Shown: positions 1-12,272 of the stretch, in pieces
Numbering within the stretch: the first letter of the stretch is position 1
Layout: the number at the start of each line of letters is the position of its first letter
Assembly (NCBI GenBank): GCA_031308135.1
Contig: JAHLJT010008446.1
Coordinates: 161,653,504 to 161,717,503, forward strand
Source: Acheta domesticus
Taxonomy: Eukaryota; Arthropoda; Insecta; Orthoptera; Gryllidae
Direction: 5' to 3'
DNA length: 64,000 bases
Notes under the pieces: model-generated
The model's input: only the letters and a program-made list of their open reading frames with translations
What the model was told of the DNA's origin: nothing
Database searches by the model: none
Program-made: the position numbers and the translations under genes

Positions 1-439
1 TTAGCATTCAGAAGCGTGACTTGAAACGTTCTGTTTGCCAAGTATTAATGGAGAAGGTGCACTAGGTATGAAGGAAAATTCATGTAGTGGAGTTTGTATA
101 GGAGACCGACGTGCCAAACCTTGTCAAAGGCGCTGGCTACGTCGAGGAATACTCCACCTGTAAATCGGCCCTCACTGAAGTTGCGTCTTATGTGTGATCT
201 GTGATTCGCACAAGCTGATGCGTTGTGCTGTGTTTTTCACGGAAGCCAAACTGCTCCTTATTTTGTAAGTGAATTATCTGAAATAAATTTAAGCATTCTC
301 TTTAATATTAGTTTTTCACACAGTTTTCCGAATGTATTGAGAAGGCTTATTGGCCTATACGCCTCGGGGAATTAGGGATTCTTTCCCTGCTTATGAAACG
401 TAAGCACATGCGCGTGCTTCCACTGACTCGGAAAGTGCT
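1..439 (-). pseudogene. Jockey-like LINE reverse transcriptase fragment
   Basis: Read on the minus strand, this encodes the fingers and palm start of a non-LTR reverse transcriptase: FPSQWKHAHV, then YRPISLLNTFGKL, then QFGFREKHSTTHQ, then the catalytic-motif-A block VFLDVASAFDKVWH. The frame is broken by a stop just after HKQGKNP, a stop plus frameshift before QFGF, and another stop before motif A. The copy runs off the left window edge, so the YADD block, thumb and 3' end are not visible. It joins directly to the gag region at about 440, so the endonuclease and early RT domains are missing: an internal deletion. Family assignment to Jockey rests on these blocks and the gag next door. Confidence 0.85.
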
Positions 440-1402
440 CAAACATAAAAATTGGGCTGAAACAAAAATTGCATGTGGGCGTTCGCGTTGCTGCGAACGC
501 TGAGGCCGCGCCGTCTGCGGCTGCGGCGGTGGCATGGGTGCGCGGCGGCGCGGAGGTTCGCGCTCCCGTGAGGGAGAACGCGACGCCTCCGACTGCGTGT
601 CGGCCGCTCGCCTCTGCTGGATGCTGGCGCGCCTCTCGCGACCCCGCTGCTGGCGCAGGTGCCGCTCCTGTTGCGCCGGATTTTCCCTGAAACAACGGCG
701 CTTGATTTCAGGGCAGCTCCGATATCTCGCGCCGTGGGTGTCGCTATGGCAGTTAGCGCAATGGCGCTCCTCCGTAGGGGCGTTGGCTCCCAGAGGGCAA
801 CGCGCGACGTCGTGTGCGTCGCCGCATTGCCTGCAGCGCGTGCGGCGCCGGCAGTTGCGAGCCACATGCCCGAAATCAAGGCTATTGTGGCACTGCGTGG
901 GTCCGCGCGGTGGCCGATACAGCTCCACGCGCACGCGGAGTCCACGGATCACCTTGATGTCGATCACCTTGATCACCTTGGTGTCCTGCAGGGACGCGAT
1001 GATCAGCGGCAGCACCCTGCCGCGTCGTCCCGACCACTGGTTGGTCATCCTGTCCAGATTTTGCAACCTGGAAACCAAGACGGGCCAGGTTTTTCTGGAG
1101 TAGTTCGAGCGAATTCTCGAGCGGAATGCCCCGAAGGAAGCACCGAAGAACTTTCGTGTTTCCTGTGGAGTACGTGTGGTACTCCATACCTCTCTCGTCC
1201 TGGGCGGCCGATGTGGACGGCCCTGCGCCCGCTGGTCCGTTCTCCTGCTGCCGCTTGCAAACAGACGAGGTCTTTTTTGAGCATATGCGCTCCGTTGAGG
1301 GGAACAGGGACGCTTCGCTGCCCCCGCGGCGTTCGCGCGACGGCCCTGCCGCGCCCCTCGCTTCCTCCTCCCGAAGGGGTCGAGAACGGGAGCGCAGGAC
1401 AT
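440..1402 (-). pseudogene. Jockey-like LINE gag (ORF1) with zinc knuckles
   Basis: A long minus-strand frame starting MSCAPVLDPFGRRKRG is Arg/Ala/Pro rich. It carries a PRE_C2HC-like stretch (VIKVIDIKVIRGLRV) followed by three zinc knuckles. The first (CHNSLDFGHVARNC) has lost its second Cys to Ser. The second (CRQCGDAHDVARC) and third (CANCHSDTHGARYRSC) keep their ligands. In known LINEs this protein binds the element RNA. The tail is basic and Pro/Gln rich and fuses to reverse transcriptase sequence near 440, showing that the middle of the element has been deleted. Confidence 0.8.
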
Positions 1403-1990
1403 GCCGGCGACGACGACATCTTGTTCTTTTGAAAAGCCCTAAAAAGGGCTGTTCTGTAATTAGCCCTGTAAGGGCAAGCCCGGCTTCTTTGCTCTTTTAG
1501 CCCTTAGAAGGGCTGTTCGATCCCGCGGCGAACGGATCTGTTCGGCGGTACGTCCGTCCTCGGTGGCAGTCTGGTAGCCAATCACTGCCCGCTGCCGGGC
1601 GGGCTCGCGGCCATATTGACCCCGAGCTCTCGGAGCGAGTCTTGCACTCGTCCCGAAACGTCTACCTGAGACAGTTTCAAAATCGGGGCGGTCTGCTATT
1701 GGCCGCCCAACGCTACGCCCCGCTGCGCCTGGGTCGCTGCTGCCGCCCTGCTGCCTGGCGGCGCTCTCGCGCAATACTCGTAATGCTGGGCGCAGGGCGC
1801 GGCCGCCGCCTCTCCACGCGGGACCGGGAGGCCGGCAGCGCGCCGACGGGCCGCTCCCACGGCCGCACCCACGGTCACCCCGCAGCACTGCCGCTCGCTG
1901 CCGGGGCCGCCTTCGCGGCTACCTATGCTATGCAATTGCATCACCGCCACCTCTCGAGGAAAACGTATGCACTCCACTTACAGAATTAGC
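1403..1990 (-). other. GC-rich 5' leader of the Jockey-like LINE
   Basis: This very GC-rich stretch lies upstream of the gag start on the minus strand and drops to AT-rich DNA near 1985. It contains long open frames on both strands (for example 1460-1888 minus), but they are low-complexity Arg/Ala/Gly-rich translations expected by chance in high-GC DNA. I read it as the 5' untranslated/promoter region of the LINE. No target duplication could be checked because the 3' end is outside the window. Confidence 0.5.
1435..1514 (-). promoter_or_regulatory. three small hairpins resembling histone 3' stem-loops
   Basis: On the minus strand the sequence gives AGCCCT-TCTA-AGGGCT (1514-1499), GCCCT-TAC-AGGGC (1475-1463) and AGCCCT-TTTT-AGGGCT (1450-1435). 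The first and third have a 6-bp stem and a 4-base loop of the form UYUN, as in metazoan histone mRNA stem-loops except that the closing G-C pair is A-U. Both are preceded by GAAC, and the last is followed by a purine-rich AAAAGAAC. Histone-like function is an inference. Confidence 0.4.
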
Positions 1991-2394
1991 AATTGACGCG
2001 CCGCGAAGCACTAATAATCAATCATTTCAGACTCTGACTGGTCTCCTGAGGTCTAATAGTGTAGTGCGTGAAAGAGTATGTATTTAAGGCGAAAGGATGA
2101 GGAACAAAGGATAATGCGCGATAAGTGGCCCATTTTTTAGTACTACTGCGGCATTCGCCTGGTAGTGATCGTAGCAACCATAAAAAATCTACCTTTCAAA
2201 AACCAGACCATTATAATTCTTTCCCTACCAACGACAGAACTCGATCTAGCTAGAATATGTCTGGTGACGAAAAAAAAAGCCACCGTTGAGACTCCACCCT
2301 ACTACCCCCCGGTCAGAAACTCTGTGGTGTCCACAGTTGCTCCTCTGAGCTATCTCAGCAGATAAAAATGACGATTTCGCCCCAAAACCTGTAT

Positions 2395-2640
2395 GATTCT
2401 ACAGAAATACCGGGATTTTCTCTTGTTAATACCGGTACTTTCATCAGATAATACTGTTATAATTCCTTTCGATAGAGGTATTTTACCAGTACAGACGTTG
2501 AGTAAAGGTAAAATACCTCTAAAATACGGGTATAAAACATCAAATCAAGGTATAATAGAGGTGAAAGTATATCTATACCGGTATAAATACCTTTACCGCT
2601 ATTATTTCGGTATTCGGTCCCTGATCCCTGTGTAGAGGTA
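2395..2640. repeat. possible hAT-type MITE or GGTA/TACC-rich repeat
   Basis: About 240 bp is unusually dense in short GGTATT and AATACC motifs in both orientations, for example ACCGGTA and GGTATAAATACC. It ends in TCCCTGATCCCTG, which read on the minus strand starts CAGGGATCAGGGA. Such internal motifs and CAGGG ends are common in hAT-derived miniature elements. I could not find a matching opposite terminus or an 8-bp duplication, so this is only a suggestion. From 1991 to 2394 and from 2641 to 3029 I see nothing recognisable. Confidence 0.3.
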
Positions 2641-3029
2641 GCTTTTTCTAATTGAGAATTGCAAAAAATTAAGTGAATGGTTTTCTGAGTTTCGGACAAA
2701 ATAATAATATACATTATCGCATGTCGCCATCATCTATTAAACAGATCTGAATTTCTTCCTTTCGTACTAATTTAAAATATTTTAGAATGTACCATTGGAA
2801 TTCAGTTTTATTTATTATCACAAAGTAATCGATAAATTGAATAAGAAATACTTAATTCGCTCGGATTTTGACTCACCAGCGTTTCAACTTAACATAGCGT
2901 AGAAGTAGTTTGGTTGAATCAAATTAAGTTAAAATTAATTTAATTTACAAGCGTTATTTTGATGATCTCATCACTAGAGACTGGATTTTAATGTAATTGC
3001 ATATTTTTTTCTTTCTACTTACCGTTCTC

Positions 3030-3785
3030 AAAGGGTCCCCCCCACCCCGATAAGATAGTAAAAAGTTCCCCTCAACCAAATTACATATGATTTGTTACAC
3101 TATAATTTTAACATAAAATAATATTTTTGAAAGGTTTCTTAGCCCCCTTCCCACCACCCACACACCTATATAGCCAAAACCTGTGTTTTTTTAATTTCAT
3201 TTTTTTCGACAGCTTAACAGTATTTTATCTGACTGAAAAAATATGATAAATAAGAACACGATTTGTACTATCAGAAAAGCATTTTTCAATATTTTCTCAG
3301 GCCCAAATTCAAACACAAAAAAATATTTAAACAAATAACAAGAAATACTTTTTACTGTGTCTTAAAAGCCTGGAACAGCCTTGACAAAAATGTCCAAAGT
3401 TCCTCTTTAAACATAAATTGTTGTGCATTTTTTTATGTTTTCGATTGCTGGGCTGTAGTTAAAAAAATAACCATTTTCCCGCCTTTAAAACACCTGGACT
3501 TCCAATATACTTTGAAAATGACTGCAACGGTTCCGTGAATTTATATTAGTGTTTATTACACATTTTATTCATTGTTGTAGCACCCAATAAAGTTTTGATT
3601 TTGGAATATACTAACAAATTATCATTTTTTAAAGCTTTCTAATCCTTGATATGAGAATATCATACGCTAAGGAAGATAATAGTGTTTGGCAGTTCATTAA
3701 ATAATAATTCGGTCATATTTGACGGATAATTGGCGGACATGTGGGAAAATGAAGGGGAATAGGTTAGACCCAGATTTACAAGAAC
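3030..3785 (+). repeat. dispersed repeat, left inverted arm
   Basis: This block is repeated in reverse complement at 12573-13575. Shared landmarks run in order: CCCGATAAGATAGTA, the AACCAAATTACATA region, TTTCTTAGCCCC, TCAGGCCCAAATTC, CCGCCTTTAAAACAC, GCACCCA and AATGAAGGGGAA. Identity is moderate, with many indels, so the arms are old. No coding capacity was seen. The 3786-4545 stretch between this arm and the LINE is AT-rich and shows nothing I recognise. Confidence 0.8.
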
Positions 3786-4730
3786 TGTTTTACTTGTCTT
3801 AGAACTCAGACACTGGCACGAAAATAATCTTAAAACTTCATCTCAGAATGCTGTGAATTTTTTCAAATTGTTTTAATAGCTGGGTCATAGTTTAAAAAAA
3901 ACTAAGAAATTTGTAGTCAACCACTTGGCTGATCGGCAGTTGCCGCGTCCTAGGCACGTGCGACCTTGTTCGAGGAGGAAGGCCACAGAATAGCAGCTGA
4001 AACCTTGACAACTGAGCGTAGAACGCGGCGTCTCCCGGACAGATAAATAGTAACACATTGGCTGCGGAAGCCTGTGGTCTCACGTCTGTAAATGTTTCAG
4101 ACTAGTGAAAAAGTTGTCTTTTCCTTTACCTAAGTATTAATTCTTGAATACGTGTAAATATGTAGACACTCGTACAATCTGTACACGTGCAAAAAACTCT
4201 GCACTTTGTAAGTAATAACTGTACGAAAATTGAAAATTTCTTTAATGTAGCACCCAACTGCAAACTCCCATCCCCCGAAAAGTAGTTTACGGCATTATAG
4301 ATCCTGTACTGTGCGAGAGAATCCATTCCCATATTGCTGAGCGTTGAGATAAAAATTCGCAGAAAATAAATTAATTTTATCGTGACAGATAATTTTAGTA
4401 TTTTCCTTCAATTTAATTTTACATTGATATCAGCTTCTCTTTTCTGTGCACCCGTGCTATGGAAACGGGGCACCCAAAAGAATTAATATGCAAATAGTAA
4501 AATAGGATGATCATAAAAATGGCATTTTGAAAAATACAGCCCAACAACATAATCGGCAGTCGCGTCCTGACCGCCGTGGTGGCCGGGCTCCGTTCGCTCC
4601 AGGCTGAATCACGTTGTGTGCGTTCACTGTCTCAGTGGTTGTCAGTGCAATGTTAACGTGGTAGAAGTGGAGTATTGTTACATGAAGTGATATTGCTTAA
4701 CTAAGTGAAAAGTTCTTTTTCGTGATCATC

Positions 4731-6245
4731 ATGGAGCCCTCTCAAGTTCATCAATCTTCAGGAGACCAGAACAGTAAGACAACCATTAAACTATGCTAAA
4801 GTTACCATGCAATCTCTCTTTCCAAAGAAAGAAAATGCTATCATCATAAACTCGGCAATTAGTGCACCAATAGTAGAATTTATTGAAAAGTTATCAACTA
4901 AAGTTAATTCCTCTCATATTAAGTTTGCTTCGAAAATATCGAACAACAGATTCTGTGTGTACCTATCCAGCAAAGATGTCGCAGATGATCTAGTCTACAA
5001 TCATAAGAACATTGTTGTGGCTAATCAAGTATTCCCCATAAGAACATTAATCTCCAGGAACAAAAGAATTATTCTGTCAAATGTTTGCCCGAGAATACCG
5101 CATCAAGTGATTGAAGAAGCATTACTAACATTCGGTGTTAAAACTGTAGTACCGTTAACATTTCTTCGTGCTGGATTTAATAATCCCAACTTCAGCCACA
5201 TCCTCAGTTTTCGCCGCCAAACATTTGTTTCACCGTATGATGAACATAAATTACCTGAATCATTTCAAGTGTTTAAGGATAATGTCCCCCATTGGATATA
5301 TGTAACCCCTGATGTTCCTATTTGTTTTCTGCGTAAAAATCAGGGCCACATTGCTAAAAACTGTCCAAATCCATGTAACTCCCAATTAACTAATACCCTA
5401 CCTCTCCCTACGGAAGTAGAAATCGCAGAATCAAATAATGAGAGTTTTGATCATTCTAATAATGTTTCTCCCAATGCATTTGAAACTACTCTTCCCGAGA
5501 GCGAACTGAGCAAAAGTTCTAGCCCTAACCTTGGCCTTGACAGCTTTCCCCTTCTACTTACCTCTCCTCCCCTCGAGCCGACCGTGAGAAACCTAGTTGC
5601 CTCAAATGAAAACACAATGGACGTTGACCTTTCCTGCAACACTGTCAGATTAAAGACACCGTTATCTACTGTAAGCTCGAATACAGAACTGATTAGCAAT
5701 CAGTCAGATAGCGAGATTGACAGTAACTCGGAAACCTCTGACATGGATGATAAAACTGCGGAGAATAAAGAAAAAATAAAGAAACAACCCTCCAAAAATA
5801 AGAAAAACATTGAACTCATATCTGAATCCTCATCACAGCCCAAAATTCTGAGCAACAAACATGAACCTACCATGACACTTGACCATAAAAAATCCAACCC
5901 CAAGGAAAAGAAGAAAGAAGACAAACAAGACCCCTCTACTTAGAACAAACATCAACAAAATCAATTAATGAATTACTTGTTCCAGCTAAAGACTTCATAG
6001 AAACTAACAAAGACGAATTTCCAATTAATTTTCAACAACTCACATCATTTATAGAAAACTCTTATGGTGCCCGAGATCCAATAATCATTGCAAAAGACCA
6101 TACCAAAGACATTGTTGGTTTAATTTTAATGATGAAAGAAACATATCCATACCTCACTGCAAGATCAATAAAAAGCAGGTTCACTAGAATAACCAAAAAG
6201 CTTAAAAGAGCTACACAACAAGTTGAAAATAGTGACACTAATTAA
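4731..6245 (+). pseudogene. I-like LINE ORF1 (gag-like nucleic acid binding protein)
   Basis: The probable start is the ATG at 4731 (MEPSQVHQSS), with a 1-base frameshift near 4788. The main frame (4807-5943) follows, and a second frameshift near 5940 restores a C-terminal region ending at 6245. In the main frame a degenerate zinc knuckle lies at residues 173-186: Cys173, Arg176 replacing the expected second Cys, His181, Cys186. The centre is Ser/Pro-rich, then a strongly charged Lys/Glu segment. The end, with LLMMKE-like and ARSIKSRFTRI sequence, resembles the conserved C-terminal block of I-type ORF1. Two downstream indels could be sequencing errors. Confidence 0.75.
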
Positions 6246-6378
6246 ATTATTACATTGTCAATGATTTTATTCAAGACTTGGAAGTATACAACATTTGAAG
6301 AATTTGAAGGAGGATGCTCATTTACAAGAAGACAGAACACACTTCATCTCATTAATTTTTAAACAACTTATTACAAGC

Positions 6379-8121
6379 ATGTTGGTACTTCAATGGAATG
6401 TAAATGGATTTCATACTAGATATGAAAGAATACAATTACTATGCAGCAATATCTCCCAGAGGTGATATGTATACAGGAAACTAATTTCAAACTCAACAAT
6501 AAAGGGAAAATGAAAGGTTTCAAATGCTCAATAAAAACAGAACAAATTGTCATCATGCGTCTTGTGGAGTGGCTACATCCTATGGGGATCCTGTTTTAAT
6601 GACTCAAGAGGAATGAAGATAGAAACAGTTATTGAGGATACAAACATGATCTTGTTAATAATGGTCAACCTACCCATATAATATAAGTAGTGGTAACTTT
6701 AGTACTATTGACCTCACTCTAAGCTCCACTAATCTGGCTCACAAATGCAGCTGGTGGGTGAAGAAACTCCTCATGATAGTGACCACTTTCCAGTATTCAC
6801 AAAAGTTGATTTTCCATATGATGTGGATAGTAACACTTACGGAATCCAAAAATGGATAATTTAGCCAAGCTATTAGAAGAAATATAGTGATATAATCAAT
6901 ACATCCCTTCATGATTTTGACTTCAATAATCTCATGAATGAGAATGTGGATTCCATAGTTACCAACTTCTCAGATATAATTAAACAGGCAGCAAATGAAG
7001 CAATAGGAACCTATACACCATCTATGAAGACCAAATTTGTTCCATGGTGGAATGAGAAGTGTAAAGAAGCTATTAAAATATCCAATCATGCTTACAACCG
7101 ATACAAAAACATAAAACTGACGATAACAAAATTGAATACAAACGAACAAGGGCTCTCACCAGAAGAATCCTTAAAGAGAGTAAAAGCAACTCCTGGAAAA
7201 ATTTTGTGTCGTCTATTAGCTCGAACAATAGTATAAGAGAATCATGGAAGAAAATAAATGCAATTCAAGGACACAAAAGATATAGCCAGATACATTTTAT
7301 TCAAGACGGAAATAAAATCATTACACAACCTGCAGATATTTCCAACGTACTAGCTGATACTTTTGTCAGAAATTCTAGCTCTCAGAACTTCTCCGATGTC
7401 TTTCAAAAATATAAAAATGAAGAAGAAAAAGAAGAACTTCCTGATGATTATGATGACAAATGCTCACCCCCTTCAACTAAATAATCCCATAACCATGGAA
7501 GAACTTCTTACGACCATTGAATCCAAGAATAATTCCTCTCCTGGCCCGGACAATATTCCGAATATCCTCATCAAAAATCTCCCCACACTTGGAAAGGAAG
7601 TTTTACTAGATGTATATAACTATATTTGGACGAAAGAGTATTTCCCAAGATCTGGAAGATGGCCATAGTAGTACCTGTTGCTAAACCTGGTAAAGACCCA
7701 TCCAAATCTGATAATTACAGTCCTATATCACTTACATGTAACATGTGCAAAAATACTCGAGAAAATTGTCAACAAACGTCTCAGATGGTTCCTTGATACT
7801 CAGAAAATCATAAATGATAATCAATTCGGCTTTCGATCTGGACACTTCACTATGTCACATCTAATTAGTGTTGATAGTCAAATTCAGGAGGCATTTATGA
7901 ACAATCAACACGTAATTGCTGTTAGCCTGGATATCGAGAAAGCGTACGACATGGTATGGAAACGACGGATCTTGAAGATTTTGCAGATAATAGGAATAAA
8001 GGAAATATGTATGATTTTATTAAAAACGTTTCTCTTGATCGTAAATTACAAGTTAGGATCAATGGGCAACTTTCAGATATTAAACAGATTGAAAATGGTG
8101 TACCCAAGGATCCGTTCTAAG
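6379..8121 (+). pseudogene. I-like LINE ORF2, first partial copy (endonuclease and RT part)
   Basis: ORF2 starts at ATG 6379 with MLVLQWNVNGFHTRYERIQ, the typical start of an apurinic-like endonuclease, followed after a frameshift by EVICIQETNF with the catalytic Glu. Endonuclease SDH sequence is near 6778. RT fragments read SSPGPDNIP, then KIINDNQFGFRSGHFT, then VSLDIEKAYDMVWKR. The copy stops matching the element at 8121, inside the sequence that should read PQGS, and runs into unrelated DNA. Several frameshifts coincide with homopolymers. Confidence 0.8.
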
Positions 8122-9000
8122 CGTCTATTGGTGTTTCGTCACTGATCTTGACTTCGTCATATTTAACGCCTGATATGAAATTACTTGAAACTTTATGATT
8201 AAGTTTCTTATAAAATTACTAACGTTTGGTATGTTACCCTCATATCAATTTTACGTATCTGAGACAGATTTTCGTTTAGAATATTGAGTAGGTTTGCAAA
8301 TCTAGTATCTTCGGTTTCGGTATTAACTTTTCCTAATTCACTTAATTTTTCTTGGGTGCATGTTTTTATTCAAATTCAATTGACAAGTATCTCCTAAACT
8401 CCAGCTTGGAATCTATACTCAATTTTTGTTTTAGTGAGAGTTTGAGAGTTCACTGACTGACCTTTTTCTGGTGAGAGATGTTGCCGTTGAAGGTTAGGTT
8501 TGAGCGCCGGTCGTAATTACTGTTGAGTCGCCAATCTCGAGAGATCTTTCTGGCTTGTGCCGAATCAGGACTGCGTCCGTAATGTAATCCATATCTTCAC
8601 TGATTGGTAACATTTGCGAGTTTTGTTGCACTTCACCTGTGAAAGGGGTGTCAAATCCACCGATGTTTAAGGTTAAAAGAGCATTGGATGCCCTGTTGAT
8701 GAGTTGATATTGAATGATAGTTACTAATCACACGCTATCATTTAAGTTTCATTGCAACTTCGAAATTCACTCACTACGGCAGGGGAGGATCCAACCAACC
8801 ATTGAGGATGGGGACCTGCCCCCCTATCGCAATGTTTTGTTAAATATAAACATATATATTTTTATTGTATATTTTTAGACTCTGGTGATGTGATACTATA
8901 CAATATTATGTTAAATACTTACATAATTCGAGTATCAATATTTTAATCAATTTTGGCAAATAAAGGAACGAAAACTCTAGGCCTTTTGGGGGAGCGTGAG
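8122..9000. other. unassigned segment before the assembly gap
   Basis: This sequence replaces the expected continuation of the LINE and ends at the N gap. It has no LINE homology except a short exact match of 26 bases at 8386-8411 to 10758-10783, which lies in the RT thumb of the intact copy. No ORF of note was seen. It may be a different locus joined by misassembly, a real insertion, or a collapsed haplotype. Confidence 0.4.
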
Positions 9001-9100
9001 NNNNNNNNNNNNNNNNNNNNNNNNNNNNNNNNNNNNNNNNNNNNNNNNNNNNNNNNNNNNNNNNNNNNNNNNNNNNNNNNNNNNNNNNNNNNNNNNNNNN
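9001..9100. other. 100-base assembly gap (N)
   Basis: Exactly 100 N, the usual placeholder for a scaffold join of unknown size. The sequence right after the gap repeats 6704 onward. Confidence 0.99.
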
Positions 9101-12100
9101 GTACATTGACCTCACTCTAAGCTCCACTAATCTGGCTCACAAATGCAGCTGGTGGGTGGAAGAAACTCCTCATGATAGTGACCACTTTCCAGTATTCACA
9201 AAAGTTGATTTTCCATATGATGTGGATAGTAACACTTACGGAATCCAAAAATGGAAATTTAGCCAAGCTAATTGGAAGAAATATAGTGACATAATCAATA
9301 CATCCCTTCATGATTTTGACTTCAATAATCTCATGAATGAGAATGTGGATTCCATAGTTACCAACTCTCAGATATAATTAAACAAGCAGCAAATGAAGCA
9401 ATAGGAACTTATACACCATCTTGAAGACCAAATTTGTTCCATGGTGGAATGAGAAGTGTAAAGAAGCTATTAAAAATACCAATCATGCTTACAACCGGTA
9501 CAAAAAACATAAAACTGACGATAACAAAATTGAATACAAACGAACAAGAGCTCTCACCAGAAGAATCCTTAAAGAGAGTAAAAGCAACTCCTGGAAAAAT
9601 TTTGTGTCGTCTATTAGCTCGAACAATAGTATAAGAGAATCATGGAAGAAAATAAATGCAATTCAAGGACACAAAAGATATAGCCAGATACATTTTATTC
9701 AAGACGGAAATAAAATCATTACACAATCTGCAGATATTTCCAACGTACTAGCTGATACTTTTGTCAGAAATTCTAGCTCTCAGAACTTCTCGATGTCTTT
9801 CAAGAATATAAAAATGAAGAAGAAAAAGAAGAACTTCCTGATGATTATGATGACAAATGCTCACCCCTTCAACTAAATAATCCCAAACCATGGAAGAACT
9901 TCTTACGACCATTGAATCAACAATAATTCCTCTCCTGGCCCGGACAATATTCCGAATATCATCATCAAAAATCTCCCCACACTTGGAAAGGAAGTTTTAC
10001 TAGATGTATATAATATATTTGGACGAAAAGAGTATTTCCAAGATCTGGAAGATGGCCATAGTAGTACCTGTTGCTAAACCTGGTAAAGACCCATCCAAAT
10101 CTGATAACTACAGTCCTATATCACTTACATGTAAACATGTGCAAAATACTCGAGAAAATTATCAACAAACGTCTCAGATGGTTCCTTGATACTCAGAAAA
10201 TCATAAATGATAATCAATTCGGCTTTCGATCTGGACACTTCACTATGTCACATCTAATTAGTGTTGATAGTCAAATTCAGGAGGCATTTATGAACAATCA
10301 ACACGTAATTGCTGTTAGCCTGGATATCGAGAAAGCGTACGACATGGTATGGAAACGACGGATCTTGAAGATTTTGCAGATAATAGGAATAAAAGGAAAT
10401 ATGTATGATTTTATTAAAAACGTTTCTCTTGATCGCAAATTACAAGTTAGGATCAATGGGCAACTTTCAGATATTAAACAGATTGAAAATGGTGTACCCA
10501 AGGATCCGTTCTAAGCGTGACTCTTTTTCCTACTATCAATTAATGATATAGACAAGGGGGTTCAACCACCAGTTATTATAAGAAAAATATGAGGATGACA
10601 TTGCGCGACAACCGGCATGCGAAGGAAAATCTGTCCCATCTACTCATAAGACCATGCAAAAAGCACTAAACACAATTTTTGAATGGTCTTAGAGCACAGG
10701 GTTTAAGTTTTCTGCCAAGAAAACAGAATGCATGTTTTTCTCAAAGAGAATTAATACAGTATCTCCTAAACTCCAGCTTGGAACTCAACCCCTTCGCTTT
10801 GTTAACAAAATGAAAATTCTTGGACTACAATTTGACCCAAAATTAACTTGGGAGATCCACATACAAGAACTAATAATGGAATGCAAGAAGAGACCTAACG
10901 TTATTAAATGCCTCTCCAACAACAACTGGGGTGCTGATAAAAACCTCCTGCTATTAACATATAAAGCTATCATTCGATCAAAAATCGATTATGGTTCACT
11001 CTTATACCAATCTGCTAACAAAAAAGAGCTGAGGAAAATAGAATCAATACACAATAAAGGGCTTAGAATATGCACTGGATGCATCCACACCACCCCTATA
11101 GGAAGTATACTTATTGAAGCACAAGAAACCTCATTAAACCACCGAAGGAAAACTCTCAATTCTCAAGTATGCTGCTAAAGCTGCCTCGTCTACTAACCCT
11201 ATAATACACAATGACATTTTTCTTCAGCTACAGAATATCTATAATAGTAACTTTCGATATAAACCTATGTACAGTAGAATAACCCAGCAACTTAAAGAAC
11301 TAACATTAAAAGTATAAGTGCTGAGAAACATAGACAATTCCAAATACCACCATGGACCATAGAAAAAATGACATTAGAGCTATCACTCACTGATTATAAC
11401 AATAGCAATTTAACAAAAGAAGATTGGAACACACAATTTAAAGAAGTAATCCAGAAGTATAAAAACTATTCCCATTTTTATATTAGTAACAAAAATAGTG
11501 AACAAGATACTGAATCCATAGTATATACACCCAATGAAAAATTTAGTTTCTTACTACATCACTACTGCAGTTCTAATAGCACTGAAAGTTATGCTTTAAT
11601 GACAGCACTAAAATGATACATCAATCGCTGGACTCAAATACAATTGTATTCACAAACTCACTCTCTACAATACAACTATGCTCCAACAAAACTTCAAACT
11701 CTGAAATGGCTGTCAAGATTCAAGAACTACACCATCTTATTCAAAGGCTTGGTAAAAAAACTTGTTATCTTCTGGATTCCCCCTCTTCTGGATATACCAC
11801 TGGCTGCACCAGGAAGTCAGATTCCAACATCACTCGTCGACCTCCGGTCAGTAAAAAATGTGCATAACATAGCACACACGACAAATGATATCTGGAAGTA
11901 CTTGTATGGAAAAATGAAAACCAAGTGGAGCGAAGATTGGAAAATTTATAAGGCTAGTAGTATTCATAAGAAGAAAAAAAACTTCTACAACCTGCAAACT
12001 TTAAAAAAAAAAAACTGTGTCGCAAAGATCAAGTTACAATCACCAGAATTAGATCAGAACACACGAGGCTTACTCACCTCTACCTAATAAACAGGAATAC

Positions 12101-12272
12101 TCCCCCAATTTGTAATATATGTAATGAACAAATAACAATAATACATATTATTCAGGAATGTCCTATGAACAATCAATCCCGCCAAACAATCTTACAGAAC
12201 TTTAATTCTGACGCTTTACTTTATTCAAGCTCCCTACAAGAAAAAATTTTAAAATTTTTGCAAATCAATTAA
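9101..12272 (+). pseudogene. I-like LINE ORF2, second copy with complete 3' half
   Basis: From the endonuclease C-terminus onward: RT motif A region VSLDIEKAYDMVW; a disrupted PQGS block (reads PKDPF then stop); a catalytic box reading YEDD where FADD or YADD is expected; thumb KILGLQFDPKLTWEIHI and RSKIDYGSLLYQSA; then an RNase H domain (about 11480-11830) and a terminal Cys-rich knuckle CNICNEQITIIHIIQEC before the stop at 12270-12272. In RNase H the Glu of ESYAL is present, but the first Asp region reads YISN and a later Asp is Asn in TNSLS. The copy is dead, with several frameshifts. Confidence 0.8.
9104..10520 (+). repeat. near-identical copy of 6704-8121
   Basis: The two blocks run in parallel for about 1.42 kb with only scattered 1-base indels, mostly in homopolymers, and a few substitutions. 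Both contain the same segment of ORF2 from the endonuclease end to the RT palm. The pattern fits two versions of one locus placed on each side of a scaffold gap better than a true ancient duplication. Confidence 0.85.

Noticed and set aside
534..1500. Long plus-strand open frames opposite the LINE gag
   Set aside because: They are high-GC shadows of the minus-strand gag; translations are Arg/Ala/Pro low complexity with no motif.
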